Origin: TMED108 sp964386795
GTDB taxonomy: Bacteria; Fidelibacterota; Marinisomatia; Marinisomatales; TCS55
Length of the DNA stretch: 38,004 bases
Reading direction: 5' to 3'
Assembly: GCA_964386795.1 (NCBI GenBank)
Contig: CAYLUE010000012.1
Span: 1 to 38,004, forward strand
This document shows positions 17,815 through 26,656 of this stretch, piece by piece; positions within the stretch are counted from its first letter, which is position 1, and each line of letters starts with the position of its first letter. Both the position numbers and the translations under genes were made by a program. The notes below the pieces were generated by a model. That model saw only the letters and a program-made list of their open reading frames with translations. It did no database searches and was not told the DNA's origin.

Positions 17815-20144
17815 GAAATTTCTCCTTTGATTAATTTATGTTTCATTAGTTCTGTTACTGCAGATAAAATGGTAAGTGTTCCAAGTGAAGTCGAGAGCAT
17901 TGCAAAAACCATTAAACCTCCAATATATTGAATTGGAACAAATGTGGAAAAGACCAAGGCTCCAAAACCCATATTAGAAGCTGCATCAAGCACTATAGGA
18001 TAACCCACATCATCAATAACTTCTTTGCTAACCATCTCGCTACTTATCGTGCGAGATAATCTTCTGTATTGAGAAATATAGTGAATAGCAAAATCAACAC
18101 CCACACCAATTATAATTGAGGAAAGAATTGCTGTAATATGACTAAGCTCAATACCAAAAAAACCCATAAACCCGAAATTAATAATAACAGCTGATGTTAA
18201 TGGAACCACAGCCAAGACACCCCATAGCGCTCTTTTGAAGAAAAATGAAGCTAGGATACCAATAACCAATAAAGATGCAAAGATGCTAATAAATGATGAC
18301 CTGACAATAAGAATAACCAGATCTCGAAATACTACTATCATACCCGTCACATCAATAATTGATTGATCATTGAAGTTTTCACTAATATGGTTATTCAATT
18401 GATTGGTGTAAGAGAAAATTTCTTCAGTAGACATCACATCTGCAAACGCGGTAATAAGTCCAATCTTATATTCGTAATCTACAAGAGCTTCGAAATCGTC
18501 TGGGTCACCAGACATAGAATACATCGTAAATAAATTATTCACCTTACCACGATTTTCGGGAATAGTTTCATATTCAGGGTCATCATTCATTACCGTACGA
18601 TGCATTTGCTTAACAATATCCGCGATTGAAAAACTAGTTGAAACCTGCTCATCTTGTACCATAAATGATTGGAGTTTAGACATATCAGCAAGCGTTGATG
18701 GATCTTTTAGATCGCCTTCGATCCTAACGCGAATATCAACAGTACCATTCATTTCATCATCCATAAAATCCATACTATCGCGTATTTCCGTTCCAGGTTT
18801 GAAAAAATTACGCATATTGACATCAACGGTTACTTTTGTTACTCCATACAATCCAATCGTTACTATAGTTAAGCCTGTTGCCAAAACGCGCTTAGGATGA
18901 TTTAAAACTGCTAAGCCAAGTTTATCAACTAACTTTTCAAAGATACTTGGTTTAGCAAATGCAGCAAGTTCTGGATTCCATTTTTTTATACTAATAACCG
19001 CAGGAAGCATAAGTGAGCTTAAAAACCAGGCCCATGCTATTCCGATTGAAATTGATATTCCATACCCAATTAATGGTTGGATCGGAGAAGTTGTCATAAT
19101 TAGAAATGCAGAGATTGTAGTAATGCTTGTCACAAAAATAGGCACTAATAACGAATCCATGGTAGCCGCTACAGCGCTTCTGGTATCTTTTTTCGAGCGC
19201 ATTTCCCTAAAAAACTTTGAAACTATATGTACCCCATCAGAATTTGCGATAGTTAGGAGTATGATAGGCATTGATGTATTGGCGAGCGTAAACAAAAATT
19301 TATTGGATCCAGTAAAATAATATATCCAACCCATTGCACCAATCATAGAAAGCAAGGAAGGCACGATTACCAATAAGACCATCGCTACGCCTGCTACGCT
19401 TCTCAAATTTAATAGTAATGTAAAAATCATAATCAACATACCAAATCGCATCAGACCGAATGCATCATTACGAATAAGTCCTGGCATTATCCCTGAGATA
19501 TATGCATTCCCTCCGTAATGAACCTCATATCCTTTGAGAATCTTATTTGACTCTTCAACAACAATTTTAGAAAAGAGATCAAATTTTTCATTACCATAAG
19601 GCTGAACAGTTATAGTGATATATTCATCATTTTCACTAATAAAGCGTTTTTTTATAGAAGGATTTTTTGATAAGTAATTCTTAATGTCATCTAATTCAGA
19701 TGGTGATAATTCGCGCTTTGTTTGTAGGTCATCCACCTCCATAAAATCATCTACATTATCAATTCGATTCGTATTAACTAAAGAAAAGACTTCCTCTATT
19801 TGATTAGTGGACTCAAGCGTTTTTGTCAAATCCCACATGTCTACAAAGGCCTTAGTATTATATACAGATTTGCCTTTTTGACCAAAAGCGATATAGATTA
19901 ATTCTGTACTTCCAAATTCATCTTGAATTTCATCCCAAGCGATCTTGGATTCTAAATCAGAAGGTAAAAGCTTCATCATATCATCATCGATCATAAAAGA
20001 TAATCCACCAATTGCCATTGCAATGGTAGCAAGCAAAGATATAATGATTGACCTAATTGGATGATCTAGGCTTTGAGTAATAAACCATCTTCTTAAGGGA
20101 TGGGAGGAATATTTTTTCTCAATATTGGTCGTAGTATTCTTCAA
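17811..20144 (-). CDS. RND superfamily / MMPL-type transporter
   Basis: The 777-aa inner-membrane protein has about 12 predicted membrane segments in two repeats. Each repeat is one helix, a large periplasmic loop (about 53-215 and 420-600), then five helices. Segments such as ANTSMPIILLTIANSDGVHI and IIIGVGVDFAIHYISQYRRL are typical of the MMPL/sterol-sensing-like RND group (HpnN, MmpL, archaeal RND), with the conserved GVDFAIH element in the second half. These are proton-driven lipid or hydrophobic-substrate exporters. The start is TTG at 20144; there is no in-frame Met before the first helix. It heads the operon with DUF805, LolA-like and barrel partners, which together could span the envelope. 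Confidence 0.87.
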   Translation of the reverse strand: MKNTTTNIEKKYSSHPLRRWFITQSLDHPIRSIIISLLATIAMAIGGLSFMIDDDMMKLLPSDLESKIAWDEIQDEFGSTELIYIAFGQKGKSVYNTKAFVDMWDLTKTLESTNQIEEVFSLVNTNRIDNVDDFMEVDDLQTKRELSPSELDDIKNYLSKNPSIKKRFISENDEYITITVQPYGNEKFDLFSKIVVEESNKILKGYEVHYGGNAYISGIMPGLIRNDAFGLMRFGMLIMIFTLLLNLRSVAGVAMVLLVIVPSLLSMIGAMGWIYYFTGSNKFLFTLANTSMPIILLTIANSDGVHIVSKFFREMRSKKDTRSAVAATMDSLLVPIFVTSITTISAFLIMTTSPIQPLIGYGISISIGIAWAWFLSSLMLPAVISIKKWNPELAAFAKPSIFEKLVDKLGLAVLNHPKRVLATGLTIVTIGLYGVTKVTVDVNMRNFFKPGTEIRDSMDFMDDEMNGTVDIRVRIEGDLKDPSTLADMSKLQSFMVQDEQVSTSFSIADIVKQMHRTVMNDDPEYETIPENRGKVNNLFTMYSMSGDPDDFEALVDYEYKIGLITAFADVMSTEEIFSYTNQLNNHISENFNDQSIIDVTGMIVVFRDLVILIVRSSFISIFASLLVIGILASFFFKRALWGVLAVVPLTSAVIINFGFMGFFGIELSHITAILSSIIIGVGVDFAIHYISQYRRLSRTISSEMVSKEVIDDVGYPIVLDAASNMGFGALVFSTFVPIQYIGGLMVFAMLSTSLGTLTILSAVTELMKHKLIKGEIS

Positions 20145-20280
20145 CTTCTAAATGCCCCCGTTTAAATTATTAATCTTTCGAAATAAAACCCACGAAACCT
20201 ATTAATCATATTTTTTGAATGGAAGTGTAATTCCGATAAAAAATTTATAAAATTTAATCATCCGACTACAAAGGATTTTT

Positions 20281-20325
20281 ATGAATTTGATTAAAGATTA
20301 CAATAACTTCATTCAAGGAAATTAA
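20281..20325 (+). CDS. 14-residue leader ORF ahead of thiamine pyrophosphokinase
   Basis: ATG at 20281 opens MNLIKDYNNFIQGN and ends with TAA at 20323-20325. The ATG of the pyrophosphokinase follows with no gap, in the same frame. AAGGA at 20271-20275 stands 5 nt before this ATG, a better ribosome site than most genes here have. The peptide has no run of one regulatory amino acid. It may be a leader peptide that couples translation, or a chance ORF; in A+T-rich DNA a 15-codon ORF alone is not significant. The Shine-Dalgarno sequence and exact junction are the only support. Confidence 0.35.
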   Translation: MNLIKDYNNFIQGN

Positions 20326-20952
20326 ATGAAAAATTCTTTCAAAACGCCTATCGTGATTTTAGCCAATGGTTCATTTCCATCGCACGATGAACCTTTAAAT
20401 TTTTTACTTTCAGCTGGTACATTAATTTGCACTGATGGATCTGCTAATAATCTAAAAGATTTCCAATTAGAGCCTCATATCATTATTGGTGACCTCGACT
20501 CTATTCAGGATCAAAATACTTTCAAAGGTCTTGTTATTCATGATACCAATCAACACAATACCGATCTTGAAAAAGCGATTGAATGGGCTATAATGAACTC
20601 TATAGAGAAGTTAATAATTATTGGATCTACGGGTCTTCGTGAAGATATGACCTATTCAAATATATCCATGTTATATAATTTTTTCAAAAAGATCGATTTG
20701 AAAATAATTAGCGATCAATTCACAATAGAATGCATTGCTGGTGAAAATGTTTTTAATTCTTTCAAAGGGCAAAGAGTTTCTCTATTCACTCAAAATACCA
20801 ACTGTATTATCACAACGAAAAAATTGAAATATTCTATCAATGGTCAAATTGAACCATCTTTAAATCTTATATCTAATGAATCCGTTGATGATCAATTTAT
20901 TATTTCAAGCTCAAGACCAATCATTCTATTTAGAAGTCATAAAGAAAAATAA
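20326..20952 (+). CDS. thiN: thiamine pyrophosphokinase
   Basis: Converts thiamine plus ATP to thiamine diphosphate and AMP in the cytoplasm. The 208-aa length is normal for the family. Visible motifs are TLICTDGSANNL (about 32-43), PHIIIGDLDSIQD (about 50-62; the catalytic GDxDS), HNTDLEKAIEWA (about 82-93; the T/D-x-EKA block), and a C-terminal beta-sandwich region (KGQRVSLFTQN and following). AAGGA lies about 7 nt before the ATG. It is divergent from the RND gene and 2 nt ahead of an SSS symporter. No TPP riboswitch core is recognisable in the 181-nt upstream gap. The enzyme implies salvage of thiamine rather than proof of de novo synthesis. Confidence 0.88.
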   Translation: MKNSFKTPIVILANGSFPSHDEPLNFLLSAGTLICTDGSANNLKDFQLEPHIIIGDLDSIQDQNTFKGLVIHDTNQHNTDLEKAIEWAIMNSIEKLIIIGSTGLREDMTYSNISMLYNFFKKIDLKIISDQFTIECIAGENVFNSFKGQRVSLFTQNTNCIITTKKLKYSINGQIEPSLNLISNESVDDQFIISSSRPIILFRSHKEK

Positions 20953-20954
20953 CA

Positions 20955-22328
20955 ATGCACGCAATTGATCTTTTCCTGATTGCTATCTATTTCATAGCAA
21001 TAATCTCTATAGGCTTCTCAAGAAAATCAGGTGGCAATCAATTTAATTCAAAAGACTATCTGTTAGCGGGCAGAAAACTTAGTCTTCCCGGTTTTGTTGT
21101 TACGCTCGTTTCAACATGGTATGGAGGAATATTGGGGATTGGGGAAAATACCTATTTATATGGACTTCAAACATGGGTGATATTCGGCCTTCCCTATTAC
21201 CTATTTGCGCTAATATTTGCTTTTTTTGTTGCTGGAAGGATTAATCGATTAAAGTCAATTTCTTTACCCGACCAATTCTATCAGCGCTATGGAAAAGTAG
21301 CTGGTATTATCAGCGCTATTTATATATTTATTTTATCCAGCCCTGCGCCTTATATACTTAGCATTGGAATCTTGCTAAATCAGATCACAGGATTCAGCTA
21401 TGAACTTTCATTGCTAATCGTTACACTAGTTTGTTTCAGCTATATTTGGAATGGGGGCTTAAAAGCTGTCATTCGTACCGATGTATTGCAATTTGCAATG
21501 ATGTTTTTAGGGTTTGGTCTTTTATTGTTTTATAGTATGAGCCATACTGGTTTTGCAATTGACATTAATAATACCCTTCCAAAAAATTATTTCAATCCTA
21601 CTGGCGGTGCCTCAATCCAATATATACTCGCTTGGTTCTTTATTGCCCTTTGGACATTTGTGGATCCGGGCTTTTATCAAAGGTGTGCTGCGGCAAAATC
21701 ACCACTAACCGCTCGCAATGGCATTATAATTTCAATTGGTTTTTGGTTCATATTTGATATCCTAACCTTGCTATCAGGAATATATGCAAGATTACTAATT
21801 TCGAATGTTGAGCCTGTCTTAGCCTATACTAAATTAGCTGAGCTAGTTCTTCCGCCTTTTGCCCTTGGAATGTTCTTTATTGCAATTCTATCGGTTATTA
21901 TGTCCACTATAGATTCCTTTGCTTTTATTAGCGCTACAACATTTGGCAGAGATATACTTTGGAGGATTCAATCCGGAACTGAAAATAATCACCCATTAAA
22001 TGAGAATGACGTAATACCATTAGTAAAAAGGGGACTATTAGTTACAGGTTTGATATCATTAATGCTAGCGATAAGCATACCTTCCGTTGTTCAAATATGG
22101 TATACCTTAGGTTCAATTATTGTGCCAGGACTATTAATACCTTTTCTATTATCATTCACTAAAAAGAAAATTGATGTAATTACCTTGATGGTTGCACCGC
22201 TAATCATTAGTATTTTATGGATACTAAATAAAAATATTTTTGGGAGCTATCCCTTGCATATGGAACCCTTTTACCCAGGAATATTAACTTCAACCATAAT
22301 ATGTTTAGTTAAATGGCTAAAGAAATAG
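20955..22328 (+). CDS. sodium:solute symporter (SSS family)
   Basis: The 457-aa membrane protein has about 12-13 hydrophobic segments. SSS (PF00474) features include the N-terminal DYLLAGRKLSLPGFVVTLVS (about 34-53) followed by STWYGG, and GMFFIAILSVIMSTIDSFAF near 301-320, the sodium-site helix region with the Ser/Thr pair. Family members import sugars, amino acids, vitamins or urea with Na+. The gene sits between thiamine pyrophosphokinase (2-nt gap) and a CYTH protein (16-nt overlap). SSS proteins such as ThiV have been proposed to take up thiamine or its pyrimidine precursor, so thiamine-related import is a reasonable inference, but the substrate is not shown by sequence. Confidence 0.85.
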   Translation: MHAIDLFLIAIYFIAIISIGFSRKSGGNQFNSKDYLLAGRKLSLPGFVVTLVSTWYGGILGIGENTYLYGLQTWVIFGLPYYLFALIFAFFVAGRINRLKSISLPDQFYQRYGKVAGIISAIYIFILSSPAPYILSIGILLNQITGFSYELSLLIVTLVCFSYIWNGGLKAVIRTDVLQFAMMFLGFGLLLFYSMSHTGFAIDINNTLPKNYFNPTGGASIQYILAWFFIALWTFVDPGFYQRCAAAKSPLTARNGIIISIGFWFIFDILTLLSGIYARLLISNVEPVLAYTKLAELVLPPFALGMFFIAILSVIMSTIDSFAFISATTFGRDILWRIQSGTENNHPLNENDVIPLVKRGLLVTGLISLMLAISIPSVVQIWYTLGSIIVPGLLIPFLLSFTKKKIDVITLMVAPLIISILWILNKNIFGSYPLHMEPFYPGILTSTIICLVKWLKK

Positions 22329-22777
22329 AACGAAAATTTTTAGTTAATCCTGCCAAGCTGCCGGATAAAATAACTGGGGAAGATTACCGGCAAGGCTATT
22401 TATCAATTAATGATTCAGGCATAACGCGAATTCGAATCATTAATAATATAGCTATACTAACAATCAAATCTAAAACAATTGAAATAACTCGCGATGAATT
22501 TGAATATGATATTCCGCTAGAAGATGCACTTAGATTGATTGATTTAAGTCAGGGTGAAGTGATCCACAAAACGCGTACCATAATTGAATACGATAGCAAA
22601 AAATGGGAAGTTGATGAATTTCATGGTAATAATGAAGGCCTCTGGTTAGCTGAAATAGAATTGACTGATGCAGATGAAAGCTTTACAAAGCCAAATTGGG
22701 CAACTGAAGAAGTTTCTAAAGATGAGAGGTATTATAACTCCTATCTTTGCTTACATCCATATAATACATGGTCATAA
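22313..22777 (+). CDS. CYTH-domain triphosphatase-like protein
   Basis: The 154-aa protein opens MAKEIERKFLV, containing the CYTH signature ExExK (Glu4, Glu6, Lys8). It continues with RIRIINNIAILTIKSK, RDEFEYDIP, KTRTIIEYDSKKWEVDEF and LWLAEIEL, which are the alternating charged strands that line the tunnel of CYTH enzymes. The family hydrolyses triphosphates: inorganic tripolyphosphate in most characterised bacterial members, thiamine triphosphate in animals. It overlaps the symporter gene by 16 nt and the next gene by 10 nt, so it is firmly in the operon. The thiamine neighbours make thiamine triphosphate worth testing, but tripolyphosphatase activity is equally likely. Confidence 0.85.
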   Translation: MAKEIERKFLVNPAKLPDKITGEDYRQGYLSINDSGITRIRIINNIAILTIKSKTIEITRDEFEYDIPLEDALRLIDLSQGEVIHKTRTIIEYDSKKWEVDEFHGNNEGLWLAEIELTDADESFTKPNWATEEVSKDERYYNSYLCLHPYNTWS

Positions 22778-23619
22778 AAAAATATTTATTCATTTTATCT
22801 TTTCTATCTTTAGTTATCGCTCAAGATAAATGGTATCAGATTCATGGGTCGAGGCAATTTTCGATTAGTGGAGTAGCAAAATTTGAAAAAGGGTTTCTTG
22901 TAGTGCATGATAATAAAAAGAAGAAACAACCTCGAATAAGTTATATAGATAAATCTTTTAAACTTAGAAAGCTGGTTTGGCCAGAGCCTAAGCTTCCCTA
23001 TGACTTAGAAGCGCTGCATAAAATGCCGCATTACACTAATAAATTTATTGCAATGGAAAGTACCGGTAAAGCTTACTTATTTTTTGTAGACCCATTCGAT
23101 TTTAGGATTGAACTAATTCAAACATTTACCCTACCTGGTATTTCCAATAAAATGAATCTTGAGGGATTAGCAGTCTTCAATTCAGCTCAAGGGCAAGTTT
23201 TTATTTATGGAGATAGAGGTTCAAACAAGCGATCATCAACATTGATCACGGCATTGTACGAACCAACAAATCATAATATTTATGAAGTAAATAAATTTGT
23301 TATCGAATTGCCATTTCCTGAAAATGATAAACGAAATATTGCAGACTTAGCTATTGATAATAATGGTGGCGTGTGGACATCAGCCACTTCAGACCCTGGG
23401 AATGATGGTCCATTTCAAACCGCAATCTATCACATAGGTCAAATGAGTAATGTAGGAACTTTTAACTTTAATCACCCTTCGCTATTAAAACCTCTAATGA
23501 TCATAGATAATCAAAAAGTAGAGGCAATGATTTTTAATAAAGAAAGGTTGATTTTAATGACAGATAATGAAAATTTCGGAGCAACTTTTTTACAAATTAA
23601 GGAGCTATTGAATGATTAG
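22768..23619 (+). CDS. secreted beta-propeller-like protein of unknown function
   Basis: The 283-aa protein has an N-terminal signal peptide (about 1-18, ending IAQ). The rest reads as repeated short strands with turns, for example FSISGVAKFEKGFLVVHDN, YDLEALHKMPHYTNKFIAME, MNLEGLAVFNSAQGQVFIYG and IADLAIDNNGGVWTSATSD. These resemble blades of SdiA-regulated or esterase-like phytase-type propellers, with recurrent acidic LEAL/LEGL elements. I cannot assign a precise family. The start overlaps the CYTH gene by 10 nt and the end overlaps the next gene by 8 nt. Periplasmic or outer-membrane-associated location is inferred. Confidence 0.6.
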   Translation: MVIKKYLFILSFLSLVIAQDKWYQIHGSRQFSISGVAKFEKGFLVVHDNKKKKQPRISYIDKSFKLRKLVWPEPKLPYDLEALHKMPHYTNKFIAMESTGKAYLFFVDPFDFRIELIQTFTLPGISNKMNLEGLAVFNSAQGQVFIYGDRGSNKRSSTLITALYEPTNHNIYEVNKFVIELPFPENDKRNIADLAIDNNGGVWTSATSDPGNDGPFQTAIYHIGQMSNVGTFNFNHPSLLKPLMIIDNQKVEAMIFNKERLILMTDNENFGATFLQIKELLND

Positions 23620-24226
23620 AATTCTTATATGTGCAATTATGCTAATTTCATGTATGATTGGTCAATCAATGAATCATTCTGAAGTCATTGATGTAAAACG
23701 AAAAGTAATGGGGATAAAAATGAGTGGTCAAATTGATCACCGAACTACTGAAGAAAAAGGCTGGCATTATCGTCATTATGATATTGGCGGATCGTTTCCA
23801 ATCGCTGAATCATGGACAGTTGCTATCCAATACAGATCAGTTTATACCCTTAAAGATGAGAATTGGATATTAGAAAAAAGACCCCACGCTCAAATTCAAA
23901 AAACTATAAACACAAAAGCAGTTAAATGGGCAATAAAATCACGGCAAGAATATCGAATGAAAGATGGTAAAGATCCAGGCCTACGAAATAGAGTTAGGGT
24001 AATGGCAAAATCAAATTCATCATGGAAAAATTTAAAACCCTATATTGGAAATGAATTTTTTTATGATATGGATATTAATAAATATAATAAAAATCGCCTG
24101 CTTATTGGTTTTGATTTAACACAGTTTCAATTTGGAACACCGAGCATTGCATTTAGACATATTTCTACTTTGGTAGATGAAAAATGGAAAACAACCTACA
24201 CGATGATCTTTAAAATAACTTTTTAA
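23612..24226 (+). CDS. DUF2490-like outer-membrane protein
   Basis: The 204-aa protein has a signal peptide (about 1-18, MIRILICAIMLISCMIGQ). Strand-rich sequence follows, with GWHYRHYDIGGSFPIAESWT, WAIKSRQEYRMKDG and RNRVRVMAKSNSSW, and it ends in ITF. The alternating pattern, the RxRxR-type strand pair and the terminal Phe suggest a small beta-barrel, similar in style to DUF2490 proteins. GGAG lies 8 nt upstream of the ATG, within the end of the preceding gene (8-nt overlap). Its function is unknown; a link to the preceding propeller protein is suggested only by coupling. Confidence 0.55.
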   Translation: MIRILICAIMLISCMIGQSMNHSEVIDVKRKVMGIKMSGQIDHRTTEEKGWHYRHYDIGGSFPIAESWTVAIQYRSVYTLKDENWILEKRPHAQIQKTINTKAVKWAIKSRQEYRMKDGKDPGLRNRVRVMAKSNSSWKNLKPYIGNEFFYDMDINKYNKNRLLIGFDLTQFQFGTPSIAFRHISTLVDEKWKTTYTMIFKITF

Positions 24227-24229
24227 GTT

Positions 24230-25117
24230 ATGAAAATTCTTATCTCTCACCTACCTAAGCACAAATGGTGGGGTCATGGCACTCCTATCTATAAAGATAA
24301 CCCAGCCATGAAACAAGGTATGATTCCTAATCAAGAATTAGTTGAAGTTGAGATGCATATGATGACCGAACTCTTTAATCACCTCCCAGTTGAAGTAATA
24401 GAAGTCGATTTTCCAAATTTCCTAGATCAGCAAAATACAGAACAAAGAAAGCATGATTTTGTTTTTGTTAGAGACCTCTTTATTAGCAATCAGAACGGAA
24501 AAGTAATCATATCAAAATTCAGCGAAGAAGCTAGGCAAGTGGAAAGTGATATTATGGAGATCATGCTTGATTCGATGGGATATGAAACCATCCGAATTCC
24601 CGATTCCATAAATGCTAAAGCTGAGGGTGGCGAATTTTATTATTGTTCTGGACAAAAAATTCTTTTTTCAGGAGCTTGTAGAAATAATGTTAAGGGCGCA
24701 GAATGGGTTGCGCAGGAATTTGGTGTCAATGAATTAGTAATTATGAAATCCAATGTTTTCCATCTTGATACATTATTTACCCCAGTCATCAAAAAAGATA
24801 ATCAATTAGGGGCAATGATTGCCTGCACATCATTAATGGAAAAAGAATCGGTAAATGATTTGAAAGATTTTGCAGATAAGATGTCGATAGAACTTGTTGA
24901 GGTTGATCCAGAAGATTCCATTGGCACAAAAGAACAGCTTGGCGAATTTGCAGTCAACTGTTGCCCGTTGCCGGGTTATTTAATTGGTCCTACAAGATTC
25001 AGATCTTTAAAAGTGAATCAATTGCTTAAAGAGTTAGAAGTGATGCACATCACAGTTCCAACAACTCAATTTAGACTAAGCGGCGGTTCTGTTCACTGCT
25101 TAACAAACGAATTATAA
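24230..25117 (+). CDS. DDAH / arginine deiminase-fold hydrolase
   Basis: The 295-aa cytoplasmic enzyme belongs to the amidinotransferase/guanidino-modifying superfamily. Visible catalytic features are FVRDLFIS (Asp82 region), KAEGGEFYYC with Glu135, FHLDTLFTP with His179, and the C-terminal SGGSVHCLTNEL with nucleophile Cys290. This order matches dimethylarginine dimethylaminohydrolase and arginine deiminase. DDAH (dimethylarginine to citrulline plus dimethylamine) is favoured by the length, since arginine deiminases are usually over 400 aa, but the substrate is not certain. It is the last gene of the rightward operon (3-nt gap) and its end overlaps the convergent membrane-protein gene by 6 nt. 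Confidence 0.8.
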   Translation: MKILISHLPKHKWWGHGTPIYKDNPAMKQGMIPNQELVEVEMHMMTELFNHLPVEVIEVDFPNFLDQQNTEQRKHDFVFVRDLFISNQNGKVIISKFSEEARQVESDIMEIMLDSMGYETIRIPDSINAKAEGGEFYYCSGQKILFSGACRNNVKGAEWVAQEFGVNELVIMKSNVFHLDTLFTPVIKKDNQLGAMIACTSLMEKESVNDLKDFADKMSIELVEVDPEDSIGTKEQLGEFAVNCCPLPGYLIGPTRFRSLKVNQLLKELEVMHITVPTTQFRLSGGSVHCLTNEL

Positions 25118-25606
25118 ATCCTGTTTACTTTTCCAGCGATAGAAAAATAACATAATTATTCCCGCTACGTTTGGAAACCAGACAGCAGGATGCGACCATG
25201 AAATTCCATCGAAATAATAATTGGTAAGAGGCCAAAATAGTTGGATCGGAAATAATTCTTCAGTGTGAAATGGGACATCCAAAACAATATGAAAAGGCCA
25301 AGCGAGCATTGGCCAGGCTAGCTCTTGTTTATAATAATATACGATTCCAATAATTAAAAAAGCTATGATGAAGCTATGAGTTATATTATCCATAGCAAAA
25401 ACCCATGTAGGAAATGGCTCTAGCTGAAGCAAGCCTTCAAGGGTCGGTAATCCGCTGTAGTTTAAGTTGCTATTAAATATTCTTATAATGAATAAAAGAC
25501 CAAAGGATAACAGGTCTGGCATTATCCCAAAGAATATTGCAACCCATCTATACTTACGATAACCAAACAGGCCACTGCCCCATAAGGCATGACTTATAGT
25601 ATCCAC
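25112..25606 (-). CDS. YdjM/DUF457-like membrane protein
   Basis: The 164-aa integral membrane protein starts at a GTG and has about four hydrophobic segments. MDTISHALWGSGLFGYRK at the N-terminus, GIMPDLLSFG, DNITHSFIIAF and WPFHIVLDVPFHTEE hold conserved His and Asp residues at membrane borders, as in the LexA-regulated YdjM/DUF457 group of predicted metal-dependent membrane hydrolases. The role of this group is not known. It is last in the glycolytic operon, 9 nt after the aldolase, which may be simple co-transcription. Its 3' end overlaps the convergent DDAH-like gene by 6 nt. Confidence 0.65.
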   Translation of the reverse strand: MDTISHALWGSGLFGYRKYRWVAIFFGIMPDLLSFGLLFIIRIFNSNLNYSGLPTLEGLLQLEPFPTWVFAMDNITHSFIIAFLIIGIVYYYKQELAWPMLAWPFHIVLDVPFHTEELFPIQLFWPLTNYYFDGISWSHPAVWFPNVAGIIMLFFYRWKSKQDL

Positions 25607-25615
25607 TAGTCGGGT

Positions 25616-26641
25616 TTATTCCATTTCGGAGGAATATTTACCTTGTGTGGCAAGACTGTTGAATTCAGCGCGTTTCATCAATGCAGATTGTGCGCTTAAA
25701 ACATTATCATCGGAGCCTTGCCATGTCTTTATTGCAGGTTGCTGAAGAGCGCGTCCATAAGAGAAAGATAAGTGCCAAGGTTTATTATCACCTAATAGTT
25801 GATTCATGGAATTTAAATGTGCAGTTGCATCTTCATCAGATTGTCCGCCAGACAAAAATGCAATCCCAGGTATAGCAGCAGGCACGCTTCTTAGAAAACA
25901 TTGCACAGTTGCTGATGCAACTTCATCAACACTAGCCCGTTCTTTTGCATCGTACCCCGATAAAACCATATTGGGTTTTAAAATCATTTCTTCATACTGC
26001 ACACCTTGCGAATACAATTCAGCAAATACGGTATGTAATACCTCTTCAGTCACTACAAAACTATCTTCAATATCGTGATCGCCATCCATTAGAATTTCTG
26101 GCTCAACAATTGGAACAATATCATTGGATTGGCATAAAGCTGCATATCTTGCCAAGGCATGTGCATTTGCTTTGATACAATAATCGCTAGGGTTCAATTC
26201 GGTGATATTAATTACCGCTCTCCATTTTGCAAACCGTGCGCCTAATTTTCTATATTCAGCCAACCTTTCATTGAGCCCATCAAGGCCAAGGGTAATTTTT
26301 TCATCTTCAGAGCCAGATAAATTATGTGCACCAGCATCAACCTTTATGCCAGGGATAACACCTTTAGAGTTTAAATATTCAGGATAAGGTATATTATCTT
26401 TCAAAGAGGATTGATGAAATGTTTCATCGTACATAATCACACCGCTTATATACTTTTCTAGTCCATCTGCTGAAAAAAGTAAATCTCGATAGGCGTTTCT
26501 TGTATACTCTGTACTCTCAGTATTGATTTGATCCAATCTTTTCCCGATAGTTCCGGTGCTCTCATCTGCTGCCAGTATTCCTTTTCCAGGAACTACCATC
26601 GCTTCGGCAACCTCATTCATATTATTTAAATTCAGGCTCAT
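25616..26641 (-). CDS. fba: class I fructose-bisphosphate aldolase
   Basis: Reversible cleavage of fructose 1,6-bisphosphate to dihydroxyacetone phosphate and glyceraldehyde 3-phosphate. The 341-aa sequence shows the animal/plant-type class I signatures: GKGILAADESTGTIGKRL (about 19-36), YISGVIMYDETFHQSS, GIKVDAGAH, VPIVEPEILMDGDHDIE, and EMILKPNMVLSGYD near 217-230 carrying the Schiff-base Lys. GIAFLSGGQSDEDATAHLN and WHLSFSYGRALQ follow. No metal is needed in this class. It is 15 nt downstream of the PPi-type phosphofructokinase, so the two consecutive glycolytic steps are coexpressed. Confidence 0.95.
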   Translation of the reverse strand: MSLNLNNMNEVAEAMVVPGKGILAADESTGTIGKRLDQINTESTEYTRNAYRDLLFSADGLEKYISGVIMYDETFHQSSLKDNIPYPEYLNSKGVIPGIKVDAGAHNLSGSEDEKITLGLDGLNERLAEYRKLGARFAKWRAVINITELNPSDYCIKANAHALARYAALCQSNDIVPIVEPEILMDGDHDIEDSFVVTEEVLHTVFAELYSQGVQYEEMILKPNMVLSGYDAKERASVDEVASATVQCFLRSVPAAIPGIAFLSGGQSDEDATAHLNSMNQLLGDNKPWHLSFSYGRALQQPAIKTWQGSDDNVLSAQSALMKRAEFNSLATQGKYSSEME

Positions 26642-26656
26642 GTTATATATCCTATT

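Noticed and set aside
20145..20325. TPP riboswitch ahead of thiamine pyrophosphokinase
   Set aside because: I looked for the conserved CUGAGA and the second-arm consensus of the THI element and found neither in the 181-nt gap.
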